NCBI RefSeq assembly: GCF_024171895.1
Contig: NZ_JAMTCQ010000013.1
Location: 62,001-126,000, forward strand
Direction of reading: 5' to 3'
Origin: Prauserella halophila
Lineage (GTDB): Bacteria; Actinomycetota; Actinomycetes; Mycobacteriales; Pseudonocardiaceae
DNA: 64,000 bases
The first letter of the stretch is position 1; each line of letters starts with the position of its first letter. This document shows, one piece after another, positions 1 through 8,710 of this stretch. The notes beneath the pieces are model-generated. The model was not told where the DNA came from. It ran no database searches and was given only the letters and a program-made list of their open reading frames with translations. Made by a program: the position numbers and the translations under genes.

Positions 1-426
1 CTCCAGCGCCTGCAGCTCGGCGAACCGGCTGACGGCGAGTTCGATCGCCGGCACCAGGTCTCGCTTTGCGAACGGCTTGACCAGGTAGGCCATCGTGCCG
101 GCCTCACGGGCCCGTTCGACGAGGTCACGCTGCGAGAACGCGGTCAGGATCACCACCGGGGCGATCCGGTCACCCGTGATCTTCGAAGCGGCCTCGATAC
201 CGTCGAGCTTCGGCATCTTTACGTCGAGGATGACGAGGTCGGGCTTCAGCTCGGTCGCCAGCTTGATGGCCTCCTCGCCATCGCCGGCCTCCCCGACCAC
301 TTCATAGCCTTCCTCGCGCAGCATCTCGACGAGGTCGAGGCGAATCAGCGCCTCGTCCTCTGCGACCAGCACGCGCCGCTGGGGTGCGGCGGCGCCTTCG
401 CCGGCGTCGGTAGCCGCTTCGGTCAC
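1..426 (-). CDS. pdtaR: PdtaR-like ANTAR response regulator (3' end outside window)
   Basis: The visible 142 residues are an N-terminal receiver domain: RRVLVAEDEALIRLDL at the start, phospho-acceptor Asp in VILDVKMP, Thr in ILTAF, and Lys in YLVKPF. The layout and wording match the actinobacterial PdtaR family (Rv1626-like), in which the receiver is followed by an RNA-binding ANTAR domain acting in transcription antitermination; that C-terminal part lies beyond the window edge. In mycobacteria the partner kinase is PdtaS, which is not visible here. The GTG start at 424-426 is preceded by a strong AGGAGGAG ribosome binding site. Family call is confident; the ANTAR domain itself is inferred. 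Confidence 0.88.
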   Translation of the reverse strand, partial: MTEAATDAGEGAAAPQRRVLVAEDEALIRLDLVEMLREEGYEVVGEAGDGEEAIKLATELKPDLVILDVKMPKLDGIEAASKITGDRIAPVVILTAFSQRDLVERAREAGTMAYLVKPFAKRDLVPAIELAVSRFAELQALE

Positions 427-623
427 AGGGCTCCTCCTGGGACGATCAATCAGGCAAAAACATAGCGGGGTCCGCTAGGTGCAGGTTACCGGTTCTCCGG
501 CCCGTCGTGACGATGGGCTTCGCCACGACAGATGATCACATGGCGGAAACCACGGCAGCCGCCAAGCGTGGTAACCCGAATGCCGTCTCGTATCCCGCAT
601 CGAGTACAGTCAGCAACCCGCAC

Positions 624-697
624 GCCCCCGTAGCCCAATCGGCAGAGGCGCACGACTCAAAATCGTGGCAGTGTGAGTTCGAGTCTCACCGGGGGCA
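624..697 (+). tRNA. tRNA-Leu (anticodon CAA)
   Basis: A full cloverleaf can be folded: acceptor stem GCCCCCG (624-630) with CGGGGGC (690-696), a short D arm (633-649), anticodon stem CACGA/TCGTG around the loop CTCAAAA (656-662) with anticodon CAA at 658-660, and T arm GTGAG-TTCGAGT-CTCAC (673-689). Discriminator is A697. CCA is not encoded. The anticodon reads UUG (Leu). The variable region is only 5 nt (668-672), whereas bacterial leucine tRNAs normally have a long variable arm, so the identity rests on the anticodon and discriminator A. Confidence 0.9.
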
Positions 698-1031
698 CTC
701 GCTGACCAGGCATTTTCCTGCCGACAACAGAAGGCCCGCCCCGGTGCGTCCAGGGTTCATCACACGGCACTCGTGATCCTCACGGCACTCTCGCGCTCGT
801 GAGTGCGCCGTCGGCCCCGCACGGGACCGTGTCACCGTCCCGATCGTGCCCGCGGCGACGGACGATACGGATGCGACCGATGAGACGGCGGCCTGCCGAA
901 ATGAGCAGCACGATGCCGGAATCCGGAACGACGTGAGCACCGGTGCTGCCGGTCGGCCCACTTGGTCGTTGACCCATCTGCCGGATGGTCTCTCCCGGGT
1001 CCGAGCAGCGAGGCCCGGTTCTGGATCACTC
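698..1031. other. Intergenic region after the tRNA, no gene seen
   Basis: About 330 bp between the tRNA and the end of the HNH gene. Open frames exist on both strands because of the high GC content, but none has a convincing start, ribosome binding site or recognisable protein. No repeat of the tRNA 3' end was found nearby that would mark an integrated element. Confidence 0.5.
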
Positions 1032-2423
1032 CTAGAAGGGCGGGCCGTCGTCGTCGTGGTGCTCCGGGGCGGTGGTTTCTCGTTCCGGTTCGGCACGGGC
1101 GGCGTGGCGGTGTGCGGGGGCGCGGCATTCCGGCGCCTCGCGTCCCGGGTCCTCACGTTTCGGGGCGTCGCGTGCCGGGGTGTCGCGTCCCGGGGCCTGT
1201 CCCGTCGGGGTGAGGACGGGTTCGCGGTGTGCGGTGTAGGTCGCCCCGTGCGGAGTTGTCACACGGGTGACGCCGCGGACCGGGTCGTAGCGGGCATTCC
1301 AGCCGGGCCGGTCTTTGAGTCGGTGATGTCGTCGGCAGCGGGGTCCGCCGTTGGCGACCGACGTCGACCCACCACCGCCACCGCCGTTGTCATTGGTGGT
1401 CCAGGGGTGTTCGTGGTCGTGGTCGCAGTGCCGGGCCGGTCGATGGCACCAGGGCATGACGCATTCCCGGTCCCGCACCCGCACCAACTCCCGGATCACC
1501 GCACTCGGCCGCCGCCTCCTGCGCCCCAGATCCACCGGCTCACCCGTGCCCGGGTCACACAACACCGCCCGCCAAATACTCCGCTCGTTGGTCATGATCT
1601 CCCGCGCGATCGGGGCCGGGACGGGTCCGTACCCGTCCAACTCACACCCGTCGTCGGACAGCGACAGGGCCGCATCGACAGGCACATGCAGATACACCAT
1701 GGCCGCCGCCTCCGGCGGCGAAACACCGGGGTAACGCCCCAACAGCAGGTCCGCGGCCACGTCGGCGCGTAGCTGGTCCAGGGTGCGGAGGTCACCACCG
1801 TGCCGCAGCGATCGGGCCATCGCATCCACCCGCGAATAACAGGCACCCGCCCGTTCGGCCGGCAGACTCACCTCCAGCGACGACACAGCATGCTCACCCG
1901 GCGTGAGTTCGACTTTCCGTTCCGCCCGTGCCCGCCGGGCCCGTTCGGTCTGCCCGTCGGGATCGGTCTTCTCCACGAGCCGGCGCACCCGCTGCGCGAG
2001 GTTGCCCGGCTGCCACGCCGTCTCCGGCGCATCCACCAGCCTCTCCGCCAGCAGACCATCCACCTGGCGGGCGGTGTCGTCATCGAGCGGCTCAACCACC
2101 GCCAGCACCCGCCGCGCCCCGTACGACTCGACCTCACCGGACCGCATCGCCGCATGCAGCCGCGGCATCCGCCGCACCACCGACCGCCCATCCTCGATCC
2201 GCCACTCCACCTCCCGCGTCGACACCCGCAACACCGGCGTCAACTCCTCCACCACACCCCGATCGTCCCCCACATCCGCCGCGATCTCCGCCAACAGCTC
2301 GAGTTCTTCGGCATCGAGCCGCGCCCGCCGAGCCCGAACAACACCGACCCGCTCGATCTCCTCCATCACGTCATCCACAACATCTATAATATCGAACGCA
2401 CGGTCGAACACGACATTACACAA
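1032..2423 (-). CDS. DUF222 domain-containing HNH endonuclease (13E12 repeat family)
   Basis: 463 residues if translation starts at the TTG at 2421-2423. The N-terminal two thirds is the helical DUF222 region. The C-terminal part holds an HNH nuclease core: CVMPWCHRPARHCDHDHEHPW with Cys/His zinc-type ligands, followed by NGGPRCRRHHRLK, around residues 330-390. A Gly-rich insertion (NDNGGGGGGS) interrupts the HNH region. The Pro/Glu/Arg-rich tail of about 65 residues is low complexity. This family is highly repeated in actinobacterial genomes and its biological role is unknown. The start is uncertain: the stretch near 2380-2400 is unusually AT-rich and promoter-like, so the ATG at 2366 may be the real start. 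Confidence 0.8.
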   Translation of the reverse strand: MCNVVFDRAFDIIDVVDDVMEEIERVGVVRARRARLDAEELELLAEIAADVGDDRGVVEELTPVLRVSTREVEWRIEDGRSVVRRMPRLHAAMRSGEVESYGARRVLAVVEPLDDDTARQVDGLLAERLVDAPETAWQPGNLAQRVRRLVEKTDPDGQTERARRARAERKVELTPGEHAVSSLEVSLPAERAGACYSRVDAMARSLRHGGDLRTLDQLRADVAADLLLGRYPGVSPPEAAAMVYLHVPVDAALSLSDDGCELDGYGPVPAPIAREIMTNERSIWRAVLCDPGTGEPVDLGRRRRRPSAVIRELVRVRDRECVMPWCHRPARHCDHDHEHPWTTNDNGGGGGGSTSVANGGPRCRRHHRLKDRPGWNARYDPVRGVTRVTTPHGATYTAHREPVLTPTGQAPGRDTPARDAPKREDPGREAPECRAPAHRHAARAEPERETTAPEHHDDDGPPF

Positions 2424-2865
2424 TAGAGTGACGAGAATCCGGTGGGACGTGTCTGAACCACCACCACCTGCACCACGTAGAACACAACTGCCACACCGCC
2501 ATCACATACGAGACGTGCGAACGGGGCATTCCATCGAACCGGACGAGCAAGCGGCGACGGACCGACCCAGAACGCGGTCAACCGACCCCGAACGACCCAC
2601 CCCGGGGCAGTTCAACCTGCACATCAGCCTCCACACCGACCCGGAAACACACTCCGGAAATATGCCGGCGACTGCCGAGGCCGGTCCGATGTGCGCCTCG
2701 CCCGACGACACGGGTTTCTCCATGCATTTCGCCGAGATGGCGTACGAGGAGAACTTCGGCTGACGATCGGCCGGAATTGTGAGCGACCGCCACGAGATTC
2801 TCTTCGCGGCACGTCGACGTTCGCCGGGATACCGGGCCGCAGAGTGCAGCAGCGCGCCGCGACGA
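2424..2865. other. Intergenic region, AT-richer than surroundings, no supported gene
   Basis: This 440 bp stretch lies between the start of the HNH gene and the end of the aminopeptidase gene. The reading frame ending at the TGA at 2761-2763 could encode a 33-residue peptide from the ATG at 2662 with an acidic, aromatic tail (MHFAEMAYEENFG), but the frame is open for hundreds of bases upstream and there is no clear ribosome binding site, so it is not called as a gene. Confidence 0.4.
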
Positions 2866-3843
2866 TCACGCCCGCAGGCCCCGGGCGAAGCGGTCGGTGG
2901 CGGCGGTGATCGCCGCCGTCATGCTTCCGCCACGGTGCCCGGTGTCGTCGAGGACCACCAGCTCACTACCGGGCCAGGCGCAGTGCAGTGCCCACGCCGT
3001 GTCGAGCGGACCGCTGACGTCGTAGCGCCCGTGGATCAACACGGCGGGAATCCCGTGGAGCCGCTCGATGTCACGCAGGAGCTGCCCGTCGTCCAGAAAA
3101 CTGCCGTGGGACCAGTAATGAGTCACGATGCGGGCGAATGTCAGCTGGAACCCCGGGTCGGCGACCGACAGGTAGGGCTCCGCGTCCGGCGCCAGCGACA
3201 TGTGGGTGTCCTCCCACTCGCACCACCGGCGTGCGGCCTCGGCCCGGACCTCGGGATCGGGATCGTGGAGCAGCCGGCTGTAGGCGGCCGCCAGGTCGCC
3301 GTCACGCTCGGCGGCGGGCACACCGTCACGGAACCGTTCCCACTCGCGCGGGAACACGCGGCCCATGTCGCGGGTGATCCAGTCGGTGCCGCGCCGGTCG
3401 CCGTCGGTCACGGCCGCGAGCACCAACTCGGTCACCCGCTCCGGATGCGCCTGCGCGTAGGCGAGCGCGAGCGTGACGCCCCACGAAGCGCCCCACACCA
3501 GCCAGCGCGTGATTCCCAGGTGGACCCGCAGCGCCTCGATGTCGGTGACGAGGTGCTGCGTGGTGTTGGCGGACAGATCGACGACCGGATCGGCCGCCGA
3601 CGGGGTGCTGCGCCCGGAGCTGCGCTGGTCGAACAGGACCACACGGTAGCGGTCCGGATCGAACAGGCTGCGCATTCGCGGAGAGCTTCCGGTACCGGGA
3701 CCGCCGTGCAGGGCCACGGCGGGCTTGCCGCCGGGATTTCCCGACACCTCCCAATACAGCGAGTGGCCGCCGCCGACCTCCAGCATCCCGGATTCCTGCG
3801 GCTCGACCGGTGGATAACGCCCGTCGTCGGATCTGCTGCCCAT
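2866..3843 (-). CDS. pip: Prolyl aminopeptidase (proline iminopeptidase, alpha/beta hydrolase)
   Basis: About 325 residues, the usual family length. It removes N-terminal proline from peptides in the cytoplasm. The peptidase S33 signature is clear: oxyanion-hole HGGPGTG, then DQRSSGRS (family DQRGxGRS), the nucleophile elbow GASWGVTLAL, the acid Asp in HGRYDVSGP, and the catalytic His in LDDTGHRGG. The chosen ATG at 3841-3843 gives MGSRSDDGRYPP, which fits the normal start of the family; a TTG at 3879 would add 12 residues. Neither start has a strong ribosome binding site. It lies downstream of the betaine transporter operon on the same strand, separated by a terminator-like hairpin. Confidence 0.85.
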   Translation of the reverse strand: MGSRSDDGRYPPVEPQESGMLEVGGGHSLYWEVSGNPGGKPAVALHGGPGTGSSPRMRSLFDPDRYRVVLFDQRSSGRSTPSAADPVVDLSANTTQHLVTDIEALRVHLGITRWLVWGASWGVTLALAYAQAHPERVTELVLAAVTDGDRRGTDWITRDMGRVFPREWERFRDGVPAAERDGDLAAAYSRLLHDPDPEVRAEAARRWCEWEDTHMSLAPDAEPYLSVADPGFQLTFARIVTHYWSHGSFLDDGQLLRDIERLHGIPAVLIHGRYDVSGPLDTAWALHCAWPGSELVVLDDTGHRGGSMTAAITAATDRFARGLRA

Positions 3844-3889
3844 TGCGGCATGATGGCGCGTCGCGACCACGCCCGACAATCAACGGGAA

Positions 3890-3911
3890 ACGGTGGCACG
3901 CCTGCCACCGT
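3890..3911 (-). terminator. Hairpin ending the glycine betaine operon
   Basis: Perfect 9-bp inverted repeat: ACGGTGGCA (3890-3898), loop CGCC, TGCCACCGT (3903-3911). On the minus strand it follows the substrate-binding protein stop codon and is followed by TTTCCC, a short U-containing tail. Confidence 0.6.
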
Positions 3912-3929
3912 GACACCGTGCGCCTGCCG

Positions 3930-4844
3930 TCACTCGCCCTGGAGCTGGCCGAACGACTGGTCCATCAGGTGCTGGTTCTCCTCGGCCCAGTTCTTGGCGG
4001 CCTGCAGCTCCTGACCGGATCCGGCCTCCTGGATCGCATTCTCCAGATCTCCGAGCTGCACGTCGGTCAACGAGAAGTTCTCGATGACGCCGGCCAGATC
4101 CGGGAAGTCCTCACCGAATCCTTCACGGCCGATCATGTGCAGCTCCTCGGCCGTGCCCATCGAACCCTGAGGATCCTCGAGGTCCTTCAGGTCGTAGCGC
4201 GAGTACGCCCAGTGCGGGTGCCACAACGTCACGACGATCGGCTCCTCGTTCTGGATCGCCCTGTCCAACGCCGACAACATCGCCGTGGTCGACGACTTCT
4301 GCAGGGTCATCGCCGAGCCCAGATCGTAATCCGGAATCATCTCCGTCTCGACCAGCCGCGTTTCGCCCGCGCCCGGTTCGATACCGGTGATGGTGCCGTC
4401 GAACTGATCCGCGTGCTGCTTCAGGTCGGCGATCGAGTTCACATTGCGCACGTACTCCGGCACGGCGATGTTCAGCGTCGCCTGGTCGTACCAGACGCCG
4501 AGATCCTCGACCTGGTCGCGGTACTGCTCCCAGTAGTCCGAGTGCGTGGTGGGCAACCACGCGTCCTGGAACAGATCGATCTCGCCCTGCGCGACCGCCT
4601 GCCAGGTCGGCGCGACGTCGAGCTGGCGGATGTTCACGTTGTAGCCGCGTTCGTCCAGCTCGGCCTTGAACAGGTTGGCCAGCGCGATGTTCTCGTCCCA
4701 CGCGATGTATCCGATGTTGAGATCGTTGTTGCCGCCTCCCTCGCCACCGCCGCCGTCGTCGTCACCACCGCCGCAGGCACCGGTGACCGTGACCAGCAGC
4801 GCCGCCAGCACAGCCGGCAGCGTCCGTGAGGTTCTCCTTCTCAT
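3930..4844 (-). CDS. Glycine betaine/proline ABC transporter substrate-binding lipoprotein
   Basis: 304 residues. The N-terminus is a lipoprotein signal: charged MRRRT, a hydrophobic stretch, and lipobox VTGAC with Cys24 as the lipidation site, followed by a Gly/Asp-rich linker to about residue 40. The mature part is the OpuAC/ProX fold (NIGYIAWDENIALANLF, DLFQDAWLPTTHSDYW, GAGETRLVE, VTLWHPHWAY); Trp and Tyr residues of this kind form the aromatic cage for quaternary amines. The ATG has an AGGAGG site 7 nt upstream. It is the last gene of the operon (ATPase, permease, binding protein) and would capture betaine or a related osmolyte outside the membrane. Confidence 0.9.
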   Translation of the reverse strand: MRRRTSRTLPAVLAALLVTVTGACGGGDDDGGGGEGGGNNDLNIGYIAWDENIALANLFKAELDERGYNVNIRQLDVAPTWQAVAQGEIDLFQDAWLPTTHSDYWEQYRDQVEDLGVWYDQATLNIAVPEYVRNVNSIADLKQHADQFDGTITGIEPGAGETRLVETEMIPDYDLGSAMTLQKSSTTAMLSALDRAIQNEEPIVVTLWHPHWAYSRYDLKDLEDPQGSMGTAEELHMIGREGFGEDFPDLAGVIENFSLTDVQLGDLENAIQEAGSGQELQAAKNWAEENQHLMDQSFGQLQGE

Positions 4845-4884
4845 CCGTCCGTCCTCCTTTTCACCGAAGGCCCGCGCCCGGTGC

Positions 4885-5775
4885 TCACGCCGCTCCCGCG
4901 AGCCGGCGCGCGCGACTGACCGCGGACTTCGCGGACAGCGACGCGGTAATGCGATCGAGATAGATGGCGAGGATCACGACACTCACGCCGTACTCGAATC
5001 CCGCGCCGAGCTGAAGCCGGGTCGTGGCCTCGAAGACGTCGGCCCCGAGCCCCGGCGTACCGACCATGCCGGCGATGACCACCATCGACAGCGACAGCAT
5101 GATGATCTGGTTGACGCCCGCCATGATCGACGGCATGGCCAAGGGGATCTGGATCCCCGTGAGAATGCGCGCGGGGGAGGACCCGAACGCCTCCCCCGCT
5201 TCGACCATCTCGCGGTCGACCTGCCGGATACCCAGCTCGGTCAACCGCACGCCGGGGGCGAGCGCGAACATCACCGTCGCGACCACGCCCGGACCGACGC
5301 CGATCCCGAAGAAGATCACCGCCGGGATCAGGTAGATGAACTGCGGCACGGTCTGGAGGAAGTCCATGACCGGTTTGATCACCCTGCTGGCCGTGTCGCT
5401 GCGGGCGCCGAGCACACCCAGCGGCACCGCCACGATCACCGCCACGACACCGGCCAGCAGCACCAGCGACAGGGTCTGCATCGCACTGCCGAACGAGTCC
5501 AGCCCGTCCAGCAGCGCGAAGCCGACCAGTGCGGCGAGGCCGAACTTCCACCCGCGCAACCACAATGCGAGTAGCGCGAACACCAGGATCATCACCCAGG
5601 TCGGCGCCCAGGTCAGCAGCCCGGCCAACGACGTGACCGCGGAGTCGAGACCTTCCGAGATCGCGTCGAAGAATTCGCCCAGGTTGTCCTGCAACCACCC
5701 GACCAGTTCCGAGAACCGTTCCCCGAGGGGAATCCTCGGTACCTCCCAGTCGGTGACGGCCGGTACGGCACGCAT
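4885..5775 (-). CDS. Glycine betaine/proline ABC transporter permease
   Basis: 296 residues with about six to seven hydrophobic membrane spans. The BPD-type permease core includes the EAA-like cytoplasmic loop VEAGEAFGSSPARILTGIQIPLAMPSIMAGV, typical of ProW/OpuAB. The start ATG (5773-5775) overlaps the stop of the upstream ATPase gene by one base (TGATG), so translation is probably coupled. It forms the membrane channel of the betaine importer with the flanking ATPase and lipoprotein. Confidence 0.9.
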   Translation of the reverse strand: MRAVPAVTDWEVPRIPLGERFSELVGWLQDNLGEFFDAISEGLDSAVTSLAGLLTWAPTWVMILVFALLALWLRGWKFGLAALVGFALLDGLDSFGSAMQTLSLVLLAGVVAVIVAVPLGVLGARSDTASRVIKPVMDFLQTVPQFIYLIPAVIFFGIGVGPGVVATVMFALAPGVRLTELGIRQVDREMVEAGEAFGSSPARILTGIQIPLAMPSIMAGVNQIIMLSLSMVVIAGMVGTPGLGADVFEATTRLQLGAGFEYGVSVVILAIYLDRITASLSAKSAVSRARRLAGAA

Positions 5776-6986
5776 CAGCGACCCTCCTCCGGTCCGGCAC
5801 GATCGGGGGCGTGCTCCACCTCGCCCAGCGCGGCGAGCAGCGCCGACTGGTGTACGACCCCGATCAACACTCCGCGTTCGTCCACGACGGCCAGTGGCGC
5901 CGGTCCGGATGCCGCACTGAAGAGCTCGCTGACCGCCGTGTCCCCCTGCACACGTGTCACCGGCCGCTGTGCGGCCGCCACCGTCGAATGTCCCTGCCGG
6001 ACCGACTCGGTCGCGTCGGGTTCCCGCACGGCCCCGACGGGCGCGCCCTTCTCGTCGACCACCAGCACGGTGGGCACGTGCTGGTGGTGCATCATCCGCA
6101 GCGCCTCTTCCGGGGAGGCCGACGACGGGACCGCATGGAGCGGCTTGTCCATCACCGACCGCGCCGTGAGCACCCTGGCGCGGTCGACGTCGCGCACGAA
6201 CTCGGAGACGTAGTCGTCGGCGGGTGCCGTGAGGATGGCCTCGGCCGTGCCGATCTGCACGATCCTGCCGCGCCGCATGACCGCGATCCGGTCACCGAGC
6301 CGCATCGCCTCGTTGAGGTCGTGCGTGATGAACACGATCGTCTTGCCGAGCTGCTGCTGCAACGTGAGCAGCTGATCCTGCATCTCCCGGCGGATCAGCG
6401 GGTCCAGGGCGCTGAACGCCTCGTCCATCAGCAGTACGTCCGTGTCGGCGGCGAGTGCCCGCGCGAGGCCGACCCGCTGCTGCATACCGCCGGACAGCTG
6501 CTCGGGAAGCCGGTTCTCCCAGCCGTCGAGCCCGACCAACGACAGCGATTCCTGTGCCCGCTCGAGCCGCTCCTGTTTGCTCTTCCCCTGTACCTGCAGC
6601 CCGTATGCGGCGTTCTGCAGCACGGTGCGGTGAGGAAACAGGGCGAAATGCTGAAAGACCATGCTCATGTGCCGCTTGCGCATGTCGCGAATCTGCCGGG
6701 CCGACATGGCGGTCAGCTCGACGTCGTCCAGATAGACCCGACCGTGGGTCACGGGAAGGATTCCGTTCAACATCCGCAGCAGTGTCGATTTACCCGATCC
6801 GGAAAGCCCCATCACCACGAAAATCTCGCCGGAACGCACGTCGAACGACACATCCACGACGGCCGCGGTGGTGCCCGGCACGGCCGCGTCCACGGAACCG
6901 CCCTCACGCAGCAGGACGCTCACCGCCTCGTCGGCACGGCGGCCGAACACCTTGTAGAGGTCTTCCACCTGAATAGAAGAAACCAT
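5775..6986 (-). CDS. Glycine betaine ABC transporter ATP-binding protein with CBS domains
   Basis: 403 residues, the ProV/OpuAA length. Walker A is GLSGSGKST (residues 60-68), the signature LSGGMQQRVGLARALA is near 164-179, and Walker B is LLMDEAFSALDP near 185-196. About 120 C-terminal residues form a CBS pair (ARSVMDKPLHAVPSSASPEEALRMMHHQHVPTVLVVDE), which in OpuA-type transporters senses ionic strength and gates transport. First gene of the operon; the ATG at 6984-6986 is followed by MVSSIQVEDLYKVFG. The promoter should lie in the AT-richer region upstream. Confidence 0.92.
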   Translation of the reverse strand: MVSSIQVEDLYKVFGRRADEAVSVLLREGGSVDAAVPGTTAAVVDVSFDVRSGEIFVVMGLSGSGKSTLLRMLNGILPVTHGRVYLDDVELTAMSARQIRDMRKRHMSMVFQHFALFPHRTVLQNAAYGLQVQGKSKQERLERAQESLSLVGLDGWENRLPEQLSGGMQQRVGLARALAADTDVLLMDEAFSALDPLIRREMQDQLLTLQQQLGKTIVFITHDLNEAMRLGDRIAVMRRGRIVQIGTAEAILTAPADDYVSEFVRDVDRARVLTARSVMDKPLHAVPSSASPEEALRMMHHQHVPTVLVVDEKGAPVGAVREPDATESVRQGHSTVAAAQRPVTRVQGDTAVSELFSAASGPAPLAVVDERGVLIGVVHQSALLAALGEVEHAPDRAGPEEGR

Positions 6987-7493
6987 GGTCCAGCCTCCCG
7001 GCGGGGACGAGGAAAACCGTCCTCCACCTTAGTATCCATTCCGGAAACAAGCCGGGTGAACTACTTCCTGCAACCCTTCGAAAACAATCCGTCACCACAC
7101 CGAAAATTGATACGATACAAAAATGGGAAAATCACGACGATTCCGCGTGCTTTTCGACAATCGATCACCGGAGGTGCCCCCGGACCGGCGCGGCCGCCAC
7201 TGCCCCGGGCGGGCCGACATCGGGCAGCGGCGGACAGCGGATCCGCAACATCCGCGCACCTGCCGGGAGGCGTGCATTCCCATTGGCACACACGAGATCC
7301 ACGGAAGGGCTGGACCGTTCGGATCGGCTGCCTCGACCGCACGGCCAAGGCCACCGAGCGAGCATCCTGTTGATCACGCCCGGGTAACGCACTGTTCACT
7401 GTCCAGCAGACCTTCGTCGGTTCTTTCATTTCACTCTGTCGTGTGAAAGTGAAATCCGCCCCTGTGCGACGACAGCAGAAACGAGGTCCCGGT
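6987..7493. other. Divergent intergenic region between the betaine operon and the nuclease gene
   Basis: About 500 bp carrying the promoters for the betaine operon (minus) and the secreted nuclease (plus). The part from 7050 to 7135 is markedly AT-richer than the rest of the window (for example TTGATACGATACAAAAATG), as expected of a promoter or a foreign patch. A plus-strand frame from the ATG at 7123 would encode 107 Arg/Pro-rich residues with no recognisable domain; it is not called. Confidence 0.45.
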
Positions 7494-8579
7494 ATGCGGA
7501 CACGTATCACCCGGTGGGCGGTAGGAGCCCTGTCGGCTTTCGCCGTCACCGCGGGGATGCTCGCGCCGATCCCGGCAACGGCAGACGTACCGGCCGGTTA
7601 CTACGACGCAGCCGAAGGCCTGACCGGCGGCGAGCTGAAGACCGCGCTCAACGACATCATCAGCGACAGCACCCAGCTCTCGTACGACGAGGTGTGGGAC
7701 GCACTGAAGGCGAGCGACGAAGACCCGAACGACCCGAACAGCGTCCTGCTGCTCTACAGCGGCGAGTCGCGGAGCAAGGACGCCAACGGCGGCAGTGTCG
7801 GCGACTGGAACCGCGAGCACGTCTGGGCCAAATCGCACGGCGACTTCGGCACATCCGGACCCGGCGCCGACGCCCACCATCTGCGCCCGACGGATGTGCA
7901 GGTCAACAGCATCCGCGGCAACAAGGACTTCGACAACGGCGGTGGCGAGGTCGACGGGGCGCCCGGCAACTTCACCGACGACGACTCGTACGAACCGCGC
8001 GACGAGGTCAAGGGCGATGTCGCCCGCATGATCTTCTACATGGCGGTGCGCTACGAGGGCGAGGGCGGTGCTCCCGACCTCGAGCTCAACGACGAGGTGG
8101 ACAACGGATCGCAGCCACTGATGGGCCGCAGCTCCGTGCTCCTCCAATGGCACTCCGCCGACCCCGTGAGCGACGTCGAACGCACGCGCAACGACGTCAT
8201 CTACGAGCAGTTCCAGGACAATCGGAACCCGTTCATCGACCACCCCGAATGGGCGGGCGAGATCTTCGGCGACGGTTCCACGCCGGATCCCGATCCCGAG
8301 CCGGAACCCGAACCGGGCTGCGGCTCGGCCCCGGAGCTGGAGACCGTCGCCTTCTCGTCGCTGCCCTGGGACGCGCGGATGACCATCGAGGACGTCCAGA
8401 ACGGCCGGACGGGCGAGACCTACGAGAACCGTGAAGGCGTCCTGCCGGACTGCGAGGACGGCTATTACGACCTGTTCCACGTCGGCTACGAAGACCGGGT
8501 GATCGCCGGCGACGGCGGCGAGTTCTACTACACGCCGGACTACTACGAGACGTTCCAGTCCGTCGATCTGGACTCCTGA
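7494..8579 (+). CDS. Secreted endonuclease I fused to a degenerate RNase Sa-like domain
   Basis: 361 residues. Residues 1-31 are a Sec signal peptide ending near ATADV. Residues 35-260 are an endonuclease I (EndA/Vvn-type) domain with the beta-beta-alpha metal motif: NREHVWAKSHGDFG (106-119) and ADAHHLRPTDVQVNSIRGNKDFDNGG (125-150). An acidic Pro linker (DPDPEPEPEP, 265-274) leads to residues 280-361, which match guanyl-specific RNase Sa: SSLP, NREGVLP (312-318), DGYY, and YYTPDYYETF. The guanine-binding NRE motif is kept, but the position of catalytic Glu54 is Leu327 and that of His85 is Tyr350; one Arg (335) remains. The nuclease should degrade extracellular DNA/RNA; the tail is probably a nucleic-acid-binding pseudoenzyme. 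The ATG at 7494, with CGAGG upstream, is preferred over an earlier GTG because it gives a proper signal peptide. Confidence 0.88.
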   Translation: MRTRITRWAVGALSAFAVTAGMLAPIPATADVPAGYYDAAEGLTGGELKTALNDIISDSTQLSYDEVWDALKASDEDPNDPNSVLLLYSGESRSKDANGGSVGDWNREHVWAKSHGDFGTSGPGADAHHLRPTDVQVNSIRGNKDFDNGGGEVDGAPGNFTDDDSYEPRDEVKGDVARMIFYMAVRYEGEGGAPDLELNDEVDNGSQPLMGRSSVLLQWHSADPVSDVERTRNDVIYEQFQDNRNPFIDHPEWAGEIFGDGSTPDPDPEPEPEPGCGSAPELETVAFSSLPWDARMTIEDVQNGRTGETYENREGVLPDCEDGYYDLFHVGYEDRVIAGDGGEFYYTPDYYETFQSVDLDS

Positions 8580-8614
8580 CGCCGCGGCCGCACCGGCGGC
8601 GGCATCGGACCGGC

Positions 8615-8649
8615 GGGGCCGGTTCCCGCACTGCGCGGGGACCGGCCCC
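8615..8649. terminator. Bidirectional terminator between the nuclease gene and the ArsR gene
   Basis: A 15-bp stem with one mismatch: GGGGCCGGTTCCCGC (8615-8629), a 5-nt loop, GCGGGGACCGGCCCC (8635-8649), followed by GTTTCC. It sits between two convergent genes. Confidence 0.65.
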
Positions 8650-8710
8650 GTTTCCGTGCGAGGCCGGGAACCGGCGCGCCGGATCCGGGCGAGTCCCGCT
8701 GCGGCTCGAG

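Noticed and set aside
624..2423. Integrative element at the tRNA-Leu gene
   Set aside because: No integrase and no second copy of the tRNA 3' end was seen; the DUF222-HNH gene alone is not evidence for one.
2662..2763. Possible 33-residue peptide ending MHFAEMAYEENFG (RiPP-like look)
   Set aside because: The frame is open far upstream, there is no clear ribosome binding site, and no modification enzyme lies nearby.
4666..5574. Long plus-strand frames opposite the betaine transporter genes
   Set aside because: They mirror codon bias of the real minus-strand genes and have no motifs; the same holds for the long antisense frames over most genes in the window.
7123..7446. 107-residue plus-strand frame after an AT-rich stretch
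   Set aside because: Arg/Pro-rich composition, no domain, and it overlaps the leader of the nuclease gene; looks like a chance frame in the promoter region.
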